DNA of 64,000 nt from Actinacidiphila yeochonensis CN732 (GCF_000745345.1 NZ_JQNR01000003.1:372001-436000), one strand, 5' to 3'. Positions 9,833 to 19,369 are shown, counted from the stretch's first letter. The notes: generated by a model not told the origin, from the letters alone. Translations and numbers: made by a program.

Positions 9833-9862
9833 CACCGGCTCCACCGGGTCCACCGGGTTCAC
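9833..9862. repeat. Nine-base tandem repeat between cobT and cobU
   Basis: About four imperfect copies of CCGGSTYCA reaching into the cobU stop codon. No function is evident. Confidence 0.5.
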
Positions 9863-11073
9863 CGCAGGGGCAGCGGGATACCGGCGACCACCAGCAGCAC
9901 GTGTTCGGACCGGGCGGCCACCGCCGCGTTGAGACGGCCGAGTTCGTCGCGGAAGCGGCGTCCGGCGGAGGTGGCGGGCACCACGCCGGAGCCGACCTCG
10001 TTGGAGACCGCGACGACCGTGCGGCGGGTGGCGCGCCAGGCCGCGCACAGCGCGTCGACCTCGGCCCGGACCTTCGCGGCGGCGCCGTCCCGCCAGGCGG
10101 CGTCCTCCCAGGCGCCGGCGGCGTCCATCACCGCGGTGAGCCACAACGACAGGCAGTCCACCAGCATCGGGGGGCCGTCGGCGTCGGCGAGCAGGGGGAC
10201 CAGGTCGCAGGTCTCGGCGGTCTGCCAGGACCCCGGACGGCGCTCGCGGTGCGCGCTCACCCGTTCGGCCCAGTCGGAGTCGCCCTCGCGGGTACCGCCG
10301 GTGGCCACGTACAGGACGTCGGGAAACGCCTCCAGGCGCCGTTCGGCCTCGGCCGACTTGCCCGAACGGGCGCCGCCGAGCACCAGGGTGCGGCGCGGCA
10401 CGTCGGGGACCTGGTGGTAGTCGCCGGCCACCAGCACGGTGCCGTCGGGCACCGCGCGGGCGCCGACCGCCGCCAGCCGCCGCGCCAGTTCGGGGCCGGG
10501 CGGCGCGTCGTGTCCGAGGTGCACGGCGACGACGTCGGTGGTGGCCGCGACCTCCCCGGCCGCCCGCAGCCGGGCCAGCGCGTCGGGCCGGCCCAGCACG
10601 TCCAGGAGCACCACGTCATAGGGCCCCCGCGCCGGGCCGCCGCGGTCGGCCGCCAGCCCGGCCGGGGCGCAACCGGGCGGCAGGTACAGGGCGCGGGAGC
10701 CGTCGGGCCCCTCGACGGCGTACCCGGTGCCCGGCGCGTCGGTGGGCACGGCCCGTACCCGGTGCCCGGTGGTCAGGGGAAGCCGCTGGCCGTCGGGCAC
10801 CCGCGCGGGGGCGGGCAGGCCGGGCGGGACCTCCAGCGGCGGACCGTCGTGCGGATGCGACAGCAGGACCAGGCGCAGCGCCCCCAGACTCCGCCCTGCC
10901 CGGGCCGCGGCCAGGGCGAGGGCGGGCGCGAGGTCGAGCAGCACCACGCCGTCGACCAGCACCGACGTCGCGGCACGGGCGGCGGCGCCGTCGGCCAGGG
11001 CGCAGACCGCGCAGGGGCAGCCGGGCACGGGCAGGCCCTCGGGGGCGCCGGTGCCGAGCAGAGTGAGTTCCAC
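9859..11073 (-). CDS. cobU: CobU with N-terminal MBL-like domain
   Basis: Bifunctional adenosylcobinamide kinase and adenosylcobinamide-phosphate guanylyltransferase of the late cobalamin pathway. The C-terminal half is CobU, with P-loop GGARSGKS, YVATGGTREGDSDWAERV and VSNEVGSGVVP. The N-terminal half (about 225 residues) looks like a metallo-beta-lactamase fold (LLGTGAPEGLPVPGCPCAVC, SHPHDGP) whose metal motif is degenerate. I recall this fusion from other Streptomyces, so it is not a local accident. GTG 11073 (VELTLLGTG) is chosen because the domain begins there; the frame is open farther upstream but is low-complexity. Confidence 0.87.
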   Translation of the reverse strand: MELTLLGTGAPEGLPVPGCPCAVCALADGAAARAATSVLVDGVVLLDLAPALALAAARAGRSLGALRLVLLSHPHDGPPLEVPPGLPAPARVPDGQRLPLTTGHRVRAVPTDAPGTGYAVEGPDGSRALYLPPGCAPAGLAADRGGPARGPYDVVLLDVLGRPDALARLRAAGEVAATTDVVAVHLGHDAPPGPELARRLAAVGARAVPDGTVLVAGDYHQVPDVPRRTLVLGGARSGKSAEAERRLEAFPDVLYVATGGTREGDSDWAERVSAHRERRPGSWQTAETCDLVPLLADADGPPMLVDCLSLWLTAVMDAAGAWEDAAWRDGAAAKVRAEVDALCAAWRATRRTVVAVSNEVGSGVVPATSAGRRFRDELGRLNAAVAARSEHVLLVVAGIPLPLR

Positions 11074-11452
11074 GCCACGATCTTCGCGCGTCCGCCGCGC
11101 GCGAGCGCGCCGGGCCGCCCGGGCGGCACCGGACGGGGTCCGAGCGGGGGCCGAGCGGGAGTCCGAGCGGCAGTCGAGAAGAGGGGTTCCGGCGGCCTTC
11201 CGCGCGGGGTCCCGGCGGTGTTCCGCACCGGGCGCGGGCGGGACCGGACGGGGTCCCGGCGGGGTCCGGTCCTCCGAGCGCCCCGCCGTCGCCCCGGCCG
11301 TCGCCCCCGCCGACGCGCTCGTGACGCCCTCTCGACGGCCGCCGGGACGCGCTGGCAAGATCGCTCGGGATCACCGGTGCCCGGCGAGTGCGGCGGCTAC
11401 GCTGCCCGGGCGGCGGTTTTTGGGCGCCCATCCCCGGACCCGAGGAGCGAGC

Positions 11453-11680
11453 ATGGCGTGGACGTGGCGGTTCGAGAAGTCCGACGGCACCGAGGTGCCG
11501 CCCGCGGTGCAGCCCGAGGAGTTCGCCACCCAGGGCGACGCCGAGTCGTGGGTCGGCGAGGTGTGGAAGGACCTGCTGGCCGGCGGCGCCGACCAGGTCG
11601 TGCTCTTCGAGGACGACACGAGGATCTACGGCCCGATGAGCCTCCACGAGGAGACCGCCGCCGCGCCCGAGCAGGCATAG
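11453..11680 (+). CDS. Small conserved hypothetical protein, 75 residues
   Basis: Unrecognised acidic cytoplasmic protein beginning MAWTWRFEKSDGTEVPP, without a signal or membrane segment. The start is convincing: GAGGAG lies a few bases before ATG 11453. Tryptophans in WTWRFE, SWVGEVWKDLL and an FEDDTRIYGPMSL segment suggest a compact folded domain. I believe it is conserved in Streptomyces at this place, but that is from memory. Confidence 0.75.
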   Translation: MAWTWRFEKSDGTEVPPAVQPEEFATQGDAESWVGEVWKDLLAGGADQVVLFEDDTRIYGPMSLHEETAAAPEQA

Positions 11681-11782
11681 GCGCTTCCAGCGGTCCGACC
11701 GCCCGGCGCGATCCGCACCAAGCGGTCGGGCGGTCGGGCGGTCGGTTCGGGCGGTCGCCGCTGTCGGCGCCGTCACCCGCGG

Positions 11783-12892
11783 TCACAGGGAGCCCAGCGT
11801 GACCTCCGCCGTCTTCGTCGACGTACCGCGCGTGTAGGTCACCTTCGTCTTGTCCCCCGGGCGGAGGGCGGCCAGCGCCTCGGAGAGCGACTGGACGGTG
11901 GTGATCTGCGTGTTGCCGACGCGGGTGATGACGTCGCCCGCCTTGAGGCCCGCCTTCGCCGCCGCCCCGTTCTTCTCCTCGGTGACGATCGCGACGCCCG
12001 CCGGCTGGAAGTTCTCGCCGACGACCCCGCGCACGGTCACCCCGAGGGCCGCACGGCCGGAGTCGGTGACCTTGCCGTGCTCGATGATCTGGTCGGCGAT
12101 GCGCTTGACCGTCGAGGACGGGATGGCGAAGCCGATACCGGGCGCCGCGCCGCTGCCGAGCTGCGGGTCGGTGGCGGCGAGGGTGGGGATGCCGATCACC
12201 TGGTTGTCGAGCGAGACCAGCGCGCCCCCGCTGTTGCCCGGGTTGATCGCGGCCGAGGTCTGCACCATGTCCGGGATGGTCGCGCCGGTGCCGCCGCCGG
12301 ACTCGCCCTCGCTGACCGTCCGCCCGGTCGCCGAGACGATGCCCTCGGTCACGCTGCTGGACAGCCCCAGCGGGTTGCCCATGGCCAGCACCAGCTCGCC
12401 GACCCCGACCTTCGAGGTGTCGGCGAAGGAGGCCGGCTTGAGGCTCTTGGGCGGCGAGGACAGCCGCACCACGGCGAGGTCGTTGGCCGGGAAGGACGAC
12501 ACGAGGGTGGCCGCCAGCGGCTTCCCGCCGGTGGCCAGCGAGACCTGGAAGTTCTTGGCGTCACCGACCACGTGGGCGTTGGTGACGATGTCGCCCTTGC
12601 TGTCGTAGACGACGCCGGAGCCGAGGTCCTGGCTGGTGGTGATCTGCACGACCGACGGCAGGACGGCCTTGACGGTCTGCTGGTAGGCGCTCTGGAGCCC
12701 CTGGGCGGAGGTGTCGGCCTGGGCCGCCGCGGCCTCCGCGGGGCCGCTCGCCGAGGCCGCGTCGGAGACCGGGGACGCGCCGGTGGTCGGGGTGCATCCG
12801 GAGACGAGCAGCAGCGCGGCGCCGCTGAGGCCGGCGGCGCCGGCGAGCGCGGTTCGGGTGGAGCGGGAGCGGGCGGAGTGCGATCGGCTCAT
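11783..12892 (-). CDS. HtrA/DegP-type serine protease lipoprotein with PDZ domain
   Basis: Extracytoplasmic quality-control protease of 369 residues. A lipobox (LLLVSGC) about 33 residues in suggests a lipid-anchored mature protein. The trypsin-like triad is visible as His in TNAHVV, Asp in NDLAVV and Ser in NPGNSGGAL. A PDZ domain (ALGVTVRG, GLKAGDVITRVGNTQ) fills the last 90 residues. ATG 12892 is chosen because the signal peptide begins there; the frame upstream is low-complexity (CTGRCISRC). Confidence 0.92.
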   Translation of the reverse strand: MSRSHSARSRSTRTALAGAAGLSGAALLLVSGCTPTTGASPVSDAASASGPAEAAAAQADTSAQGLQSAYQQTVKAVLPSVVQITTSQDLGSGVVYDSKGDIVTNAHVVGDAKNFQVSLATGGKPLAATLVSSFPANDLAVVRLSSPPKSLKPASFADTSKVGVGELVLAMGNPLGLSSSVTEGIVSATGRTVSEGESGGGTGATIPDMVQTSAAINPGNSGGALVSLDNQVIGIPTLAATDPQLGSGAAPGIGFAIPSSTVKRIADQIIEHGKVTDSGRAALGVTVRGVVGENFQPAGVAIVTEEKNGAAAKAGLKAGDVITRVGNTQITTVQSLSEALAALRPGDKTKVTYTRGTSTKTAEVTLGSL

Positions 12893-13143
12893 GTCCGAAT
12901 TGTCCCGTCGGGTCGAGGCTCGGGCCCGGCCCGCACCGCCATTCGGGTCACCCCCGAGGCGCCCCTCCCCTGACCGACGCGGCCTGGCACCGGTCCCGCT
13001 ACGACCCGCACACCGGCCCGTACACCGGCTTATGCACCGGCCCGTACACCGCCCGCACACCGGCCCCGAACCCGCCGCGGACGCGCCGCCGAAGCCGTGC
13101 CGTCAGCCCCTGCCCCGTGCCCCCGTCCCAGGCCGTAGGGGCC

Positions 13144-14001
13144 TCAGCTCCGCACTCCGCACAGGTGCAGCAGCGCCGCCACACCCCGGTACGGGTCGGT
13201 GCGCCCCGCCCGGTCCTCCGCCTCCAGCAGCAGCGCCAGCTCGCGCGGGTCGCGGGGCACCTGGTCCTGGTCGGAGGCCATGTCGGTGAACACGCGGACG
13301 CCGTACCAGTCACGCGGCGGCACCCCGATGCCGCGCATGGTGGCGGCCAGCCGGTCCAGGCGGTCGGCGCGCGTGGCCTGGCCCAGCCGGTTGGTGTCGG
13401 CGTCGGCCCCGAACGCGGCGAGCGCCCCGGACCAGTCGCCGAACAGGCCCGGCCGCATGGCCAGCGAGCCCCCGTTGCGGACCAGCACCGACAGCAGGCC
13501 GCCCGGCGCCAGCACCCGGGCCAGCGCGGCCAGCAGCGGCTCGGGGTCGGGCAGGTACATCAGCACGCCGTGGCAGAGCACCACGTCGAACCAGGCCGGG
13601 CCGAAGTGCCGGCCGGTGTCCCGGCCGTCCCCGCCCAGCACCACGAACCGCTCCCGCACGTCCGCCGGCTCGGCCGCCACCGCCTGCCGCAGCGCGGCCA
13701 GCATCGTCGGGTTCGACTCCAGCCCCGTCACCAGGTGGCCTAGGCGGGCCAGCCGCAACGCCTGGGTACCCTGGGCGGGGCCTATGTCCAGCACCCGCAG
13801 CCGCCGCACGGCGTAGCCGCCGGAGGGGTCCGGGAAGCACGCGGCGATCTGCTCGTCGAGCTGGCGGGCCACCAGCTCCTGCCGGACGGTGTTCCGCAGT
13901 CCGCCCAGCTGGCCCAGCCGGCCCTCCGCACCGCTCGCGAACCCGCCCGCTCCGGGAGCACCAGGGACGTCGGGAACGCCGGGCACGCCCGGAACACCCA
14001 A
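13144..14001 (-). CDS. SAM-dependent methyltransferase, start uncertain
   Basis: Class I methyltransferase: motif I is VLDIGPAQGTQALRLARLG, followed by GLESNPTM and FDVVLCHGVLMYLPDPEPLL. The substrate is unknown. The family core begins at RLGQLGGLRNTVRQEL. The frame stays open upstream to GTG 14316, encoding a Gly/Pro/His/Gln-rich stretch with YPGQQG and HPGHP repeats, but that would overlap the DUF3043 gene by 190 bases. No good start with a ribosome-binding site exists between, so TTG 14001 is a compromise. Another small indel near the true start cannot be excluded. It follows the DUF3043 gene on the same strand, probably co-transcribed. Confidence 0.75.
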   Translation of the reverse strand: MGVPGVPGVPDVPGAPGAGGFASGAEGRLGQLGGLRNTVRQELVARQLDEQIAACFPDPSGGYAVRRLRVLDIGPAQGTQALRLARLGHLVTGLESNPTMLAALRQAVAAEPADVRERFVVLGGDGRDTGRHFGPAWFDVVLCHGVLMYLPDPEPLLAALARVLAPGGLLSVLVRNGGSLAMRPGLFGDWSGALAAFGADADTNRLGQATRADRLDRLAATMRGIGVPPRDWYGVRVFTDMASDQDQVPRDPRELALLLEAEDRAGRTDPYRGVAALLHLCGVRS

Positions 14002-14126
14002 CGGGTGGCCGGGATGGCCCTGCTGGCCGGGGTGTCCAGGGTGGCCCTGCTGAGCCGGGTAGCCCTGCTGGCCCGGGTAGGCGGAGTGGTCCGGGTAGTC
14101 GGAGGCCGGGGCGGGGTATCCCCCGC

Positions 14127-14720
14127 TCAGAGCTTGGTCCCGCGGGTGACCTGCGGCTTCGGCAGCCTCAGCCGCCGCATCTGCAGGCTGCGGGTGATCG
14201 CGTACATCGTCGTACGGGGGGTGGTGTCCTTCGGGAAGCGGCGGCGCAGCTCGCCGCGCATCCGCACCACCATGATCACGGTGTCCACGACGATGCCGAC
14301 GATGACCACCAGCCACAGCAGGAGCATCAGGTCCTGCATGCCGCCGACCGCGCTCAGGATGAGGATGACCACCGCCAGCGGCAGGAAGAACTCGGCGAAG
14401 CGGGTCCGGGAGTCGACGTAGTCGCGGATGAACTTGCGGACCTGGCCCTTGTCGCGGGCCGGCAGGTACCTCTCGTCACCGCCGGCCAGCGCCTCGCGCT
14501 GTTTGGCCATGTCGGCCCGGCGGGCCTCCCGGGTCTTGCGCGCGGCGGTCTTGCGGTCCATGGGCCCGGTGGCCGCGGCCTTGCGCCGGGCGCTCTGCGC
14601 CTCACTGCGCTTGGGCGTCGGGCGGCCCTTGGGCGCCTGGGCATCGCGGGGCTGCTCGTCGACCATCACGGTACCCGGGGTGGTGGACTGCTCATCTTCT
14701 GAGGAACGGCGTCGGAACAC
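14127..14720 (-). CDS. DUF3043 membrane protein
   Basis: A 197-residue protein with a basic, charged N-terminal half (RKTAARKTREARRADMAKQ) and two adjacent transmembrane helices (FAEFFLPLAVVILILSAVGG and LMLLLWLVVIVGIVVDTVIM). The overall shape matches the actinobacterial DUF3043 family of unknown function. GTG 14720 begins MFRRRSSEDEQ. It is divergent from pspA with a 235-base spacer, and the two may share regulation as envelope proteins. Confidence 0.85.
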   Translation of the reverse strand: MFRRRSSEDEQSTTPGTVMVDEQPRDAQAPKGRPTPKRSEAQSARRKAAATGPMDRKTAARKTREARRADMAKQREALAGGDERYLPARDKGQVRKFIRDYVDSRTRFAEFFLPLAVVILILSAVGGMQDLMLLLWLVVIVGIVVDTVIMVVRMRGELRRRFPKDTTPRTTMYAITRSLQMRRLRLPKPQVTRGTKL

Positions 14721-14955
14721 ACGACCAAGGTTACGTGCTCGCGGCCCGACACCCCAGTCCCCGGCCTCATCCCCGGGGATGAGGCCCGACACCCTGGGAA
14801 CGTCCCTCATCCCTGGGCCCGAGGCCGGGGTCGCTTGATCGTCCCTGCGGATGAGTGCATCCGCACCAGGGCAGTGCGGTAATGGAACCAGGGCCCGTAG
14901 GCTTGAGTCTGTAGCAGTGCCGGAGCAGTTGCCGAGAAGGGGGCGCGCGAAGCCC

Positions 14956-15747
14956 ATGAGCGGTGTCATGAAGCGGATGGGGATGATCTTCCGCGCGAAG
15001 GCGAACAAGGCCCTGGACCGGGCCGAGGACCCGCGCGAGACCCTCGACTACTCGTACCAGAAGCAGCTGGAGCTGCTGCAGAAGGTGCGCCGCGGAGTGG
15101 CCGACGTCGCCACTTCGCGCAAGCGGCTGGAGCTCCAGCTGAACGAGCTCCAGAAGAAGTCGACCACGTACGAGGAGCAGGGCCGCAAGGCGCTCGCCCT
15201 GGGCCGCGAGGACCTGGCCCGCGAAGCGCTCTCCCGCCGCGCCGCGCTCCAGCAGCAGGTGACCGACCTCCAGGCCCAGCACACCCAGCTCCAGGGCGAG
15301 GAGGAGAAGCTCACCCTCGCCTCCCAGCGGCTCCAGGCCAAGGTGGACGCCTTCCGCACGAAGAAGGAGACCATCAAGGCCACCTACACCGCCGCCCAGG
15401 CGCAGACCCAGATCGGCGAGGCGTTCTCCGGCATCTCCGAGGAGATGGGCGACGTCGGCATGGCCATCCAGCGGGCCGAGGACAAGACCGAGCAGCTGCG
15501 GGCCCGGGCCGGCGCCCTGGACGAGCTGATGGCCTCCGGCGCGCTCGACGACCCCAGCGGCCTGGCCAAGGACGACCTCCAGGCGGAGCTGGACCGGCTC
15601 TCCGGCGGCAGCGACGTCGAGCTGGAGCTCCAGCGCATGAAGGCGGAGCTGGCCGGCGGCAGCGGGCAGCAGGCGATCGAGGGCGGCCAGAGCGGACAGG
15701 CCGCCCAGGGCCAGCAGCAGGAAGCCCCGCGCTTCGACAAGCAGTGA
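14956..15747 (+). CDS. pspA: PspA/IM30 family protein
   Basis: Peripheral membrane protein of the phage-shock/envelope-stress response, related to ESCRT-III. The 263 residues are almost entirely alpha-helical coiled coil; the N-terminus (MKRMGMIFRAKANKALDRAEDP) is the amphipathic membrane-binding helix followed by the family signature. A Gln/Gly-rich tail ends the protein. ATG 14956 is used; ATG 14968 is possible. pspAA follows 114 bases downstream. Confidence 0.93.
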   Translation: MSGVMKRMGMIFRAKANKALDRAEDPRETLDYSYQKQLELLQKVRRGVADVATSRKRLELQLNELQKKSTTYEEQGRKALALGREDLAREALSRRAALQQQVTDLQAQHTQLQGEEEKLTLASQRLQAKVDAFRTKKETIKATYTAAQAQTQIGEAFSGISEEMGDVGMAIQRAEDKTEQLRARAGALDELMASGALDDPSGLAKDDLQAELDRLSGGSDVELELQRMKAELAGGSGQQAIEGGQSGQAAQGQQQEAPRFDKQ

Positions 15748-15861
15748 CGGCACGGCACCACAAGCAGTGAGGGCGCGGCCCGGCCGCGCCCGGCACGTCT
15801 GAGGCAGTCCCGTGCGGGTCTGCCCGGCTCCGAGCAGGTTCGGTGGACGGAGGAGGCCGTC

Positions 15862-16140
15862 GTGATCGTGCGGATCATGGGGGAGGGCCAGGTGCGGGTG
15901 GACGACAGCCGCCTCACCGAGCTCAACGCGTTGGACGACGAACTGCTGGCCGCGGTGCGGTCGGGTGACGAGGCCGCCTTCCAGCGGACGCTCTCCGCTC
16001 TGCTGGACGGCGTGCGCGCGGCCGGCGAGCCGCTGCCGGACGCCTCGCTGGAGCCCTCCGGGCTGATCCTCCCGGCGGGCGACGCCACCCTTGAGGAGGT
16101 CCGGGCCCTCCTCGACGACGACGGCCTGATCCCGGGCTGA
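15862..16140 (+). CDS. pspAA: PspA-associated protein PspAA
   Basis: A 92-residue partner of PspA in actinobacteria and cyanobacteria. It starts MIVRIMGEGQVRVDD and has an alternating helical region (LTELNALDDELLAAVRSGDE) followed by LPPSDL-like (LEPSGLILPAGDATLEEV) sequence, as in that family. GGAGGAGG just before GTG 15862 fixes the start. Its position directly behind pspA supports the call. Confidence 0.85.
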   Translation: MIVRIMGEGQVRVDDSRLTELNALDDELLAAVRSGDEAAFQRTLSALLDGVRAAGEPLPDASLEPSGLILPAGDATLEEVRALLDDDGLIPG

Positions 16141-16225
16141 CAACCCCCCACCCCTCCCGCGCCGCCGGCGGCCCCACCCCGCCCGGCGGCGTCGCGCTGC
16201 CCTGCGGCGCGGCACGGCAACGACG

Positions 16226-16277
16226 GAGCACCGCCCTTACAAGGCGGATGTCGGCGGTTCGAAACCGTCCACGCCCA
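16226..16277 (+). tRNA. 3' half of a tRNA-Val(TAC), 5' half missing
   Basis: A 5-bp anticodon stem (16231-16235 with 16243-16247) encloses CTTACAA, anticodon UAC for valine. It is followed by a 5-base variable loop, a T arm with the standard TTCGAAA loop (16258-16264) and the 3' acceptor strand CACGCCC plus A (16270-16277). The expected 5' acceptor GGGCGTG and the left side of the D stem are not found in the preceding 60 bases. It is therefore a relic or attachment-site remnant, not a working tRNA. Confidence 0.65.
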
Positions 16278-16295
16278 CAGAAGAAGCCCAGTTCA

Positions 16296-16328
16296 GAGGC
16301 CCCTCCGCCGTTCCGGCGGAGGGGCCTC
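16296..16328 (+). terminator. Hairpin terminator after the tRNA remnant
   Basis: Perfect 14-bp stem, GAGGCCCCTCCGCC and its complement, with loop GTTCC. Confidence 0.7.
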
Positions 16329-16460
16329 CGGCGTAGCAGTACACACGTCGATGTCCGTCCGGGAGGAGTCCGCGTCCAGTGGCCCCCCTCGAACGGGCAG
16401 GCCGCCTCCACGGAGTGGTGCGCCGTCGATAGGGGGACGCTCGCCAGGGACTGAGCTGAG

Positions 16461-16500
16461 AAGGCCGGGGCCTCATCGTTCGCGGTGAGGCCCCGGCCTT
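16461..16500. terminator. Hairpin terminator
   Basis: 15-bp perfect stem (16461-16475 with 16486-16500), loop of 10 bases. The DNA between this hairpin and the ECF fragment (16501-16713) holds nothing else I can identify. Confidence 0.65.
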
Positions 16501-16713
16501 GGTGGTGCCTGACGGGTCCCTTCTGGGTGCCGGGAGTGCCTACCACCGCTTCGAAGAAGAAGGCCAGGGGACGGATGAGACGGTCCTGCCAATGTCGCCC
16601 CGCTCCTCGGCGATGACCTGTTGGCCAGTTCAGCTGTGCCGCCGCAGGAACCGCCAGATGCGTTGGTCTCCTTTACCCGCCTTCCGAACTGCTTCCAGGT
16701 GAACATCAGCCAA

Positions 16714-17125
16714 CTGCTCTGCCTCGTAATAGCCGGTCTCGCGGAAGATGGCGCAGGCCTGTTCGTGGGCGCAGCCTCCGCCTACCTCTTCGGCTTCCTG
16801 CTCAACCTGTCTTTCTGGCCCTTCTCCATCGACCCCGGCAGCTCCATCGCCTACCTGCCCGGCCTGCCCTTCACCGAGCAGTGGCACCGCTACCTCGCTT
16901 TCGACGTCGCCACCTCCCTCGGCTGGGACACCGGCCGCGGTCACCAACTTCATCGCCATCCTCATCGCCGGCCCCGCAGCCCTCACCACCTTCCGCGGCG
17001 CCGCCCGCCGCGCCAACTTCACGGCGGCCGTCCGCTTCACCAGTCCCGCAACCCCATCCCCTCTCGGGCGCCGGACATCGCCGGCCCTGAAGCTGCGGGG
17101 CAGAGACAACAGCGCGAGGAAATGA
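16714..17125 (+). pseudogene. ECF transporter S component, truncated and frameshifted
   Basis: The C-terminal part of the substrate-binding membrane subunit of an energy-coupling-factor vitamin transporter. LLCLVIAGLAEDGAGLF through PFTEQWHRYLAFDVATSLGWDT is in one frame and AVTNFIAILIAGPAALTTF through FTAAVRF in the next. The join near 16937 is best explained by loss of two bases in GGCCGC(GC)GGTC. The N-terminal half is absent, and no start with a ribosome-binding site is present. It is genuinely decayed, unlike the single-G lesions elsewhere. Confidence 0.65.
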
Positions 17126-17398
17126 ATCGCCGATCGGCCATTTTCGGTCCAGATCGAGCATCTAGCCTGGCGCAGGGTGGATCGTTGAGAACATGCGAGG
17201 ACTTGGCTGTGCCTGATTCTGTGGGTGCGTGCGAGTCGCTTGCTGTCGCGGCCGACTGGGCCGCGGTGGCGGGCGGGGGCGGGCAGGTCCGGCGGTGAGT
17301 GCCGCAGGGGGCGGGTCCGTCCTGTGCGACCGCGCCGCTGCCGGTTTCCCGGGGCCTTCCGGTCCCCGCCGTCGTGGTGCGGACCGGAAGGAGAGACA

Positions 17399-19357
17399 GT
17401 GACGTCTTCCCGTTCTCGCAGGTCCTGGCCGTTACGCCTGATACGCCAATCCCGGCACCGTTCCCTCATTGCTGCGGTGTGTTCCGCTGGCCTGGCCCTG
17501 ACCGGCCTGGTCGCCCTGGCCGCCGCGCCCGCCCAGGCGAGCACCGGGGCCAGGATGGCCTACGTCACCAACCTGCGCGCCAATTCGGTCTCGGTCGTCG
17601 ACACCGCGACCGGCACGGTCACCGCGACCGTTCCCGTCGGCCGGTTCCCCGAAGGGGTGGCCGAGTCCCCCGACGGCTCCCGCGTGTACGTAGCCAACGA
17701 CGGGGACAACAACGTCTCGGTCATCGACACGGCCACCAACACGGTCACCGCAACCGTTCCTGTCAGTGCGATCCCGGGTCCCGTGGCGGTCTCTCCCGAC
17801 GGCTCCCTGCTCTACGTCGGCGGCAACATCGCCACGGGCGTCGGCGGGATCACCGTGATCGACACCGCCACCAACACCGTCACCGGGACCTTCGCCACCA
17901 GTAACCAGCCTATCGGTATCGCGTTCACCCCCGACGGCGGCAAGGCCTACGTGGCCAACTTCGTGGGCAGTTCGGTCTCGGTCGTCGATACCGCCACCAG
18001 CACGGTTACCGCGACCATCAGCGACCCCAATGCCAGGACGCCCGCGGCTGTGGCAGTCTCCCCGGACGGCGCCCACGCCTACACGGCGAACTTCAACAGC
18101 AACACGGTCTCGGTGATCGACACCGCCACCAACACCATTACCGCCCTCATCCCAGATCCCGGCGGGCCGGAGGGGATCACGGTCACCCCGGACGGCGCCC
18201 ACGTCTACGTGGCCAACGCCAACGCGGGCAACGTCGCGGTTATCGACACGGCCACCAACACCATCACCGGCACGACCACCGTCGGCTCAGGGCCCGTCGG
18301 CGTCGCGGCCGACCGGGCCGGCGGCAGCGCCTACGTCACCAACTCCGGCTCCAACACGGTCTCGGTGATCGACACGGCCACCGGCAACGTCACCGGCGCC
18401 GTCCCGGTGGGAACCACCCCGTTCGGCGTCACCGTGACGCCCCCGCCGGTCGCCGTCACTTCAATCAGCCCCGACCACGGCCCGGCCTCCGGCGGCGGCA
18501 CCGTCACGATCACCGGAACCGGCCTGGCCGGTGCCGGCGCCGTGAACTTCGGCGGCACCCCGGCCACCGACGTCACCGTCATCAGCGACCTGGAAGTCAC
18601 CGCGACCATCCCGGCTCACGCCGCCGGCATGGTGGACGTCACGGTCACCACCCCGGCCGGCACCAGCCCCGCCTCCGCAGCCGACCAGTACACCTACTTC
18701 GCGCAGCCGGCCGTGACCGCAGTCAGTCCCAGCAGCGGACCCATCGCCGGCGGCACCCCGGTCACCGTCACCGGTACCGACCTGACCGGCGCCACCGCCC
18801 TCACCTTCGGCCCGGGCAGCCCGGCCACCGCCGTGTCCTGCACCACCGACACCACCTGCACCACCACCTCCCCGGCGCATGCGGCCGGCACGGTCGACAT
18901 CCAGGTCACCACCCCCGGCGGGACCAGCACGACCAGCAGTGCAGACCGGTACACCTACGTCGCGCCCAACGCTGACATCGCCGTCACCGTCACCGGCCAG
19001 CCCCAACTGGGCATCCTGGTGCCCTACCTCACCTACGCCCTGACCGCGCACAACAACGGCCCCGACCCGGTCACCTCGGCCACCATCACCGCGAGCCTCC
19101 CGCCGGGTGTGGGCGCCACGAACCTGTCCTCCGGCTGCACCACTGCGACAGGCAGCGTGACCTGCACCTTCGGCAGCATCGCCAACGGCGCCAGCAGCGC
19201 GAAGTCCTTCCGCGTCCCGCTGAACCTGCTGTCCCTCGGACCCGTCTCGGTTACGGGCACGCGCACGGCCTCCGCACCCACGGATACCACGCCGGCGAAC
19301 GACACCAGCACTGCCACCTGCACTGTCATCTCCTTCCTCCTCGCCACCTGCACCTGA
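17399..19357 (+). CDS. Secreted YVTN beta-propeller protein with TIG and DUF11-like domains
   Basis: A 652-residue exported protein of unknown role, probably cell-surface binding. A long signal peptide with a twin-arginine-like SRSRRSWP start ends in AAAPAQAS. Seven repeats of about 42 residues follow (AYVTNLRANSVSVVDTATGT, VYVANDGDNNVSVIDTATNT and so on), the YVTN propeller. Then come two IPT/TIG domains (ISPDHGPASGGGTVTITGTG; VSPSSGPIAGGTPVTVTGTD) and a C-terminal DUF11-type domain (ALTAHNNGPDPVTSATITASL). AAGGAGA before GTG 17399 fixes the start. The Thr-rich codon use and neighbouring gene fragments mark it as accessory. Confidence 0.87.
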   Translation: MTSSRSRRSWPLRLIRQSRHRSLIAAVCSAGLALTGLVALAAAPAQASTGARMAYVTNLRANSVSVVDTATGTVTATVPVGRFPEGVAESPDGSRVYVANDGDNNVSVIDTATNTVTATVPVSAIPGPVAVSPDGSLLYVGGNIATGVGGITVIDTATNTVTGTFATSNQPIGIAFTPDGGKAYVANFVGSSVSVVDTATSTVTATISDPNARTPAAVAVSPDGAHAYTANFNSNTVSVIDTATNTITALIPDPGGPEGITVTPDGAHVYVANANAGNVAVIDTATNTITGTTTVGSGPVGVAADRAGGSAYVTNSGSNTVSVIDTATGNVTGAVPVGTTPFGVTVTPPPVAVTSISPDHGPASGGGTVTITGTGLAGAGAVNFGGTPATDVTVISDLEVTATIPAHAAGMVDVTVTTPAGTSPASAADQYTYFAQPAVTAVSPSSGPIAGGTPVTVTGTDLTGATALTFGPGSPATAVSCTTDTTCTTTSPAHAAGTVDIQVTTPGGTSTTSSADRYTYVAPNADIAVTVTGQPQLGILVPYLTYALTAHNNGPDPVTSATITASLPPGVGATNLSSGCTTATGSVTCTFGSIANGASSAKSFRVPLNLLSLGPVSVTGTRTASAPTDTTPANDTSTATCTVISFLLATCT

Positions 19358-19369
19358 CCCCTTCCTCTG

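Noticed and set aside
8335..11100. Cobalamin riboswitch near the cob genes
   Set aside because: No B12-box-like conserved segment was seen upstream of cobT, cobU or cobS.
8431..11802. Very long plus-strand open frame across cobT and cobU
   Set aside because: The minus strand carries clear CobT and CobU motifs across the same interval; the plus frame shows none.
16237..16476. Minus-strand frame ending VDGFEPPTSAL
   Set aside because: This C-terminus is the antisense reading of the tRNA T arm, a familiar annotation artefact.
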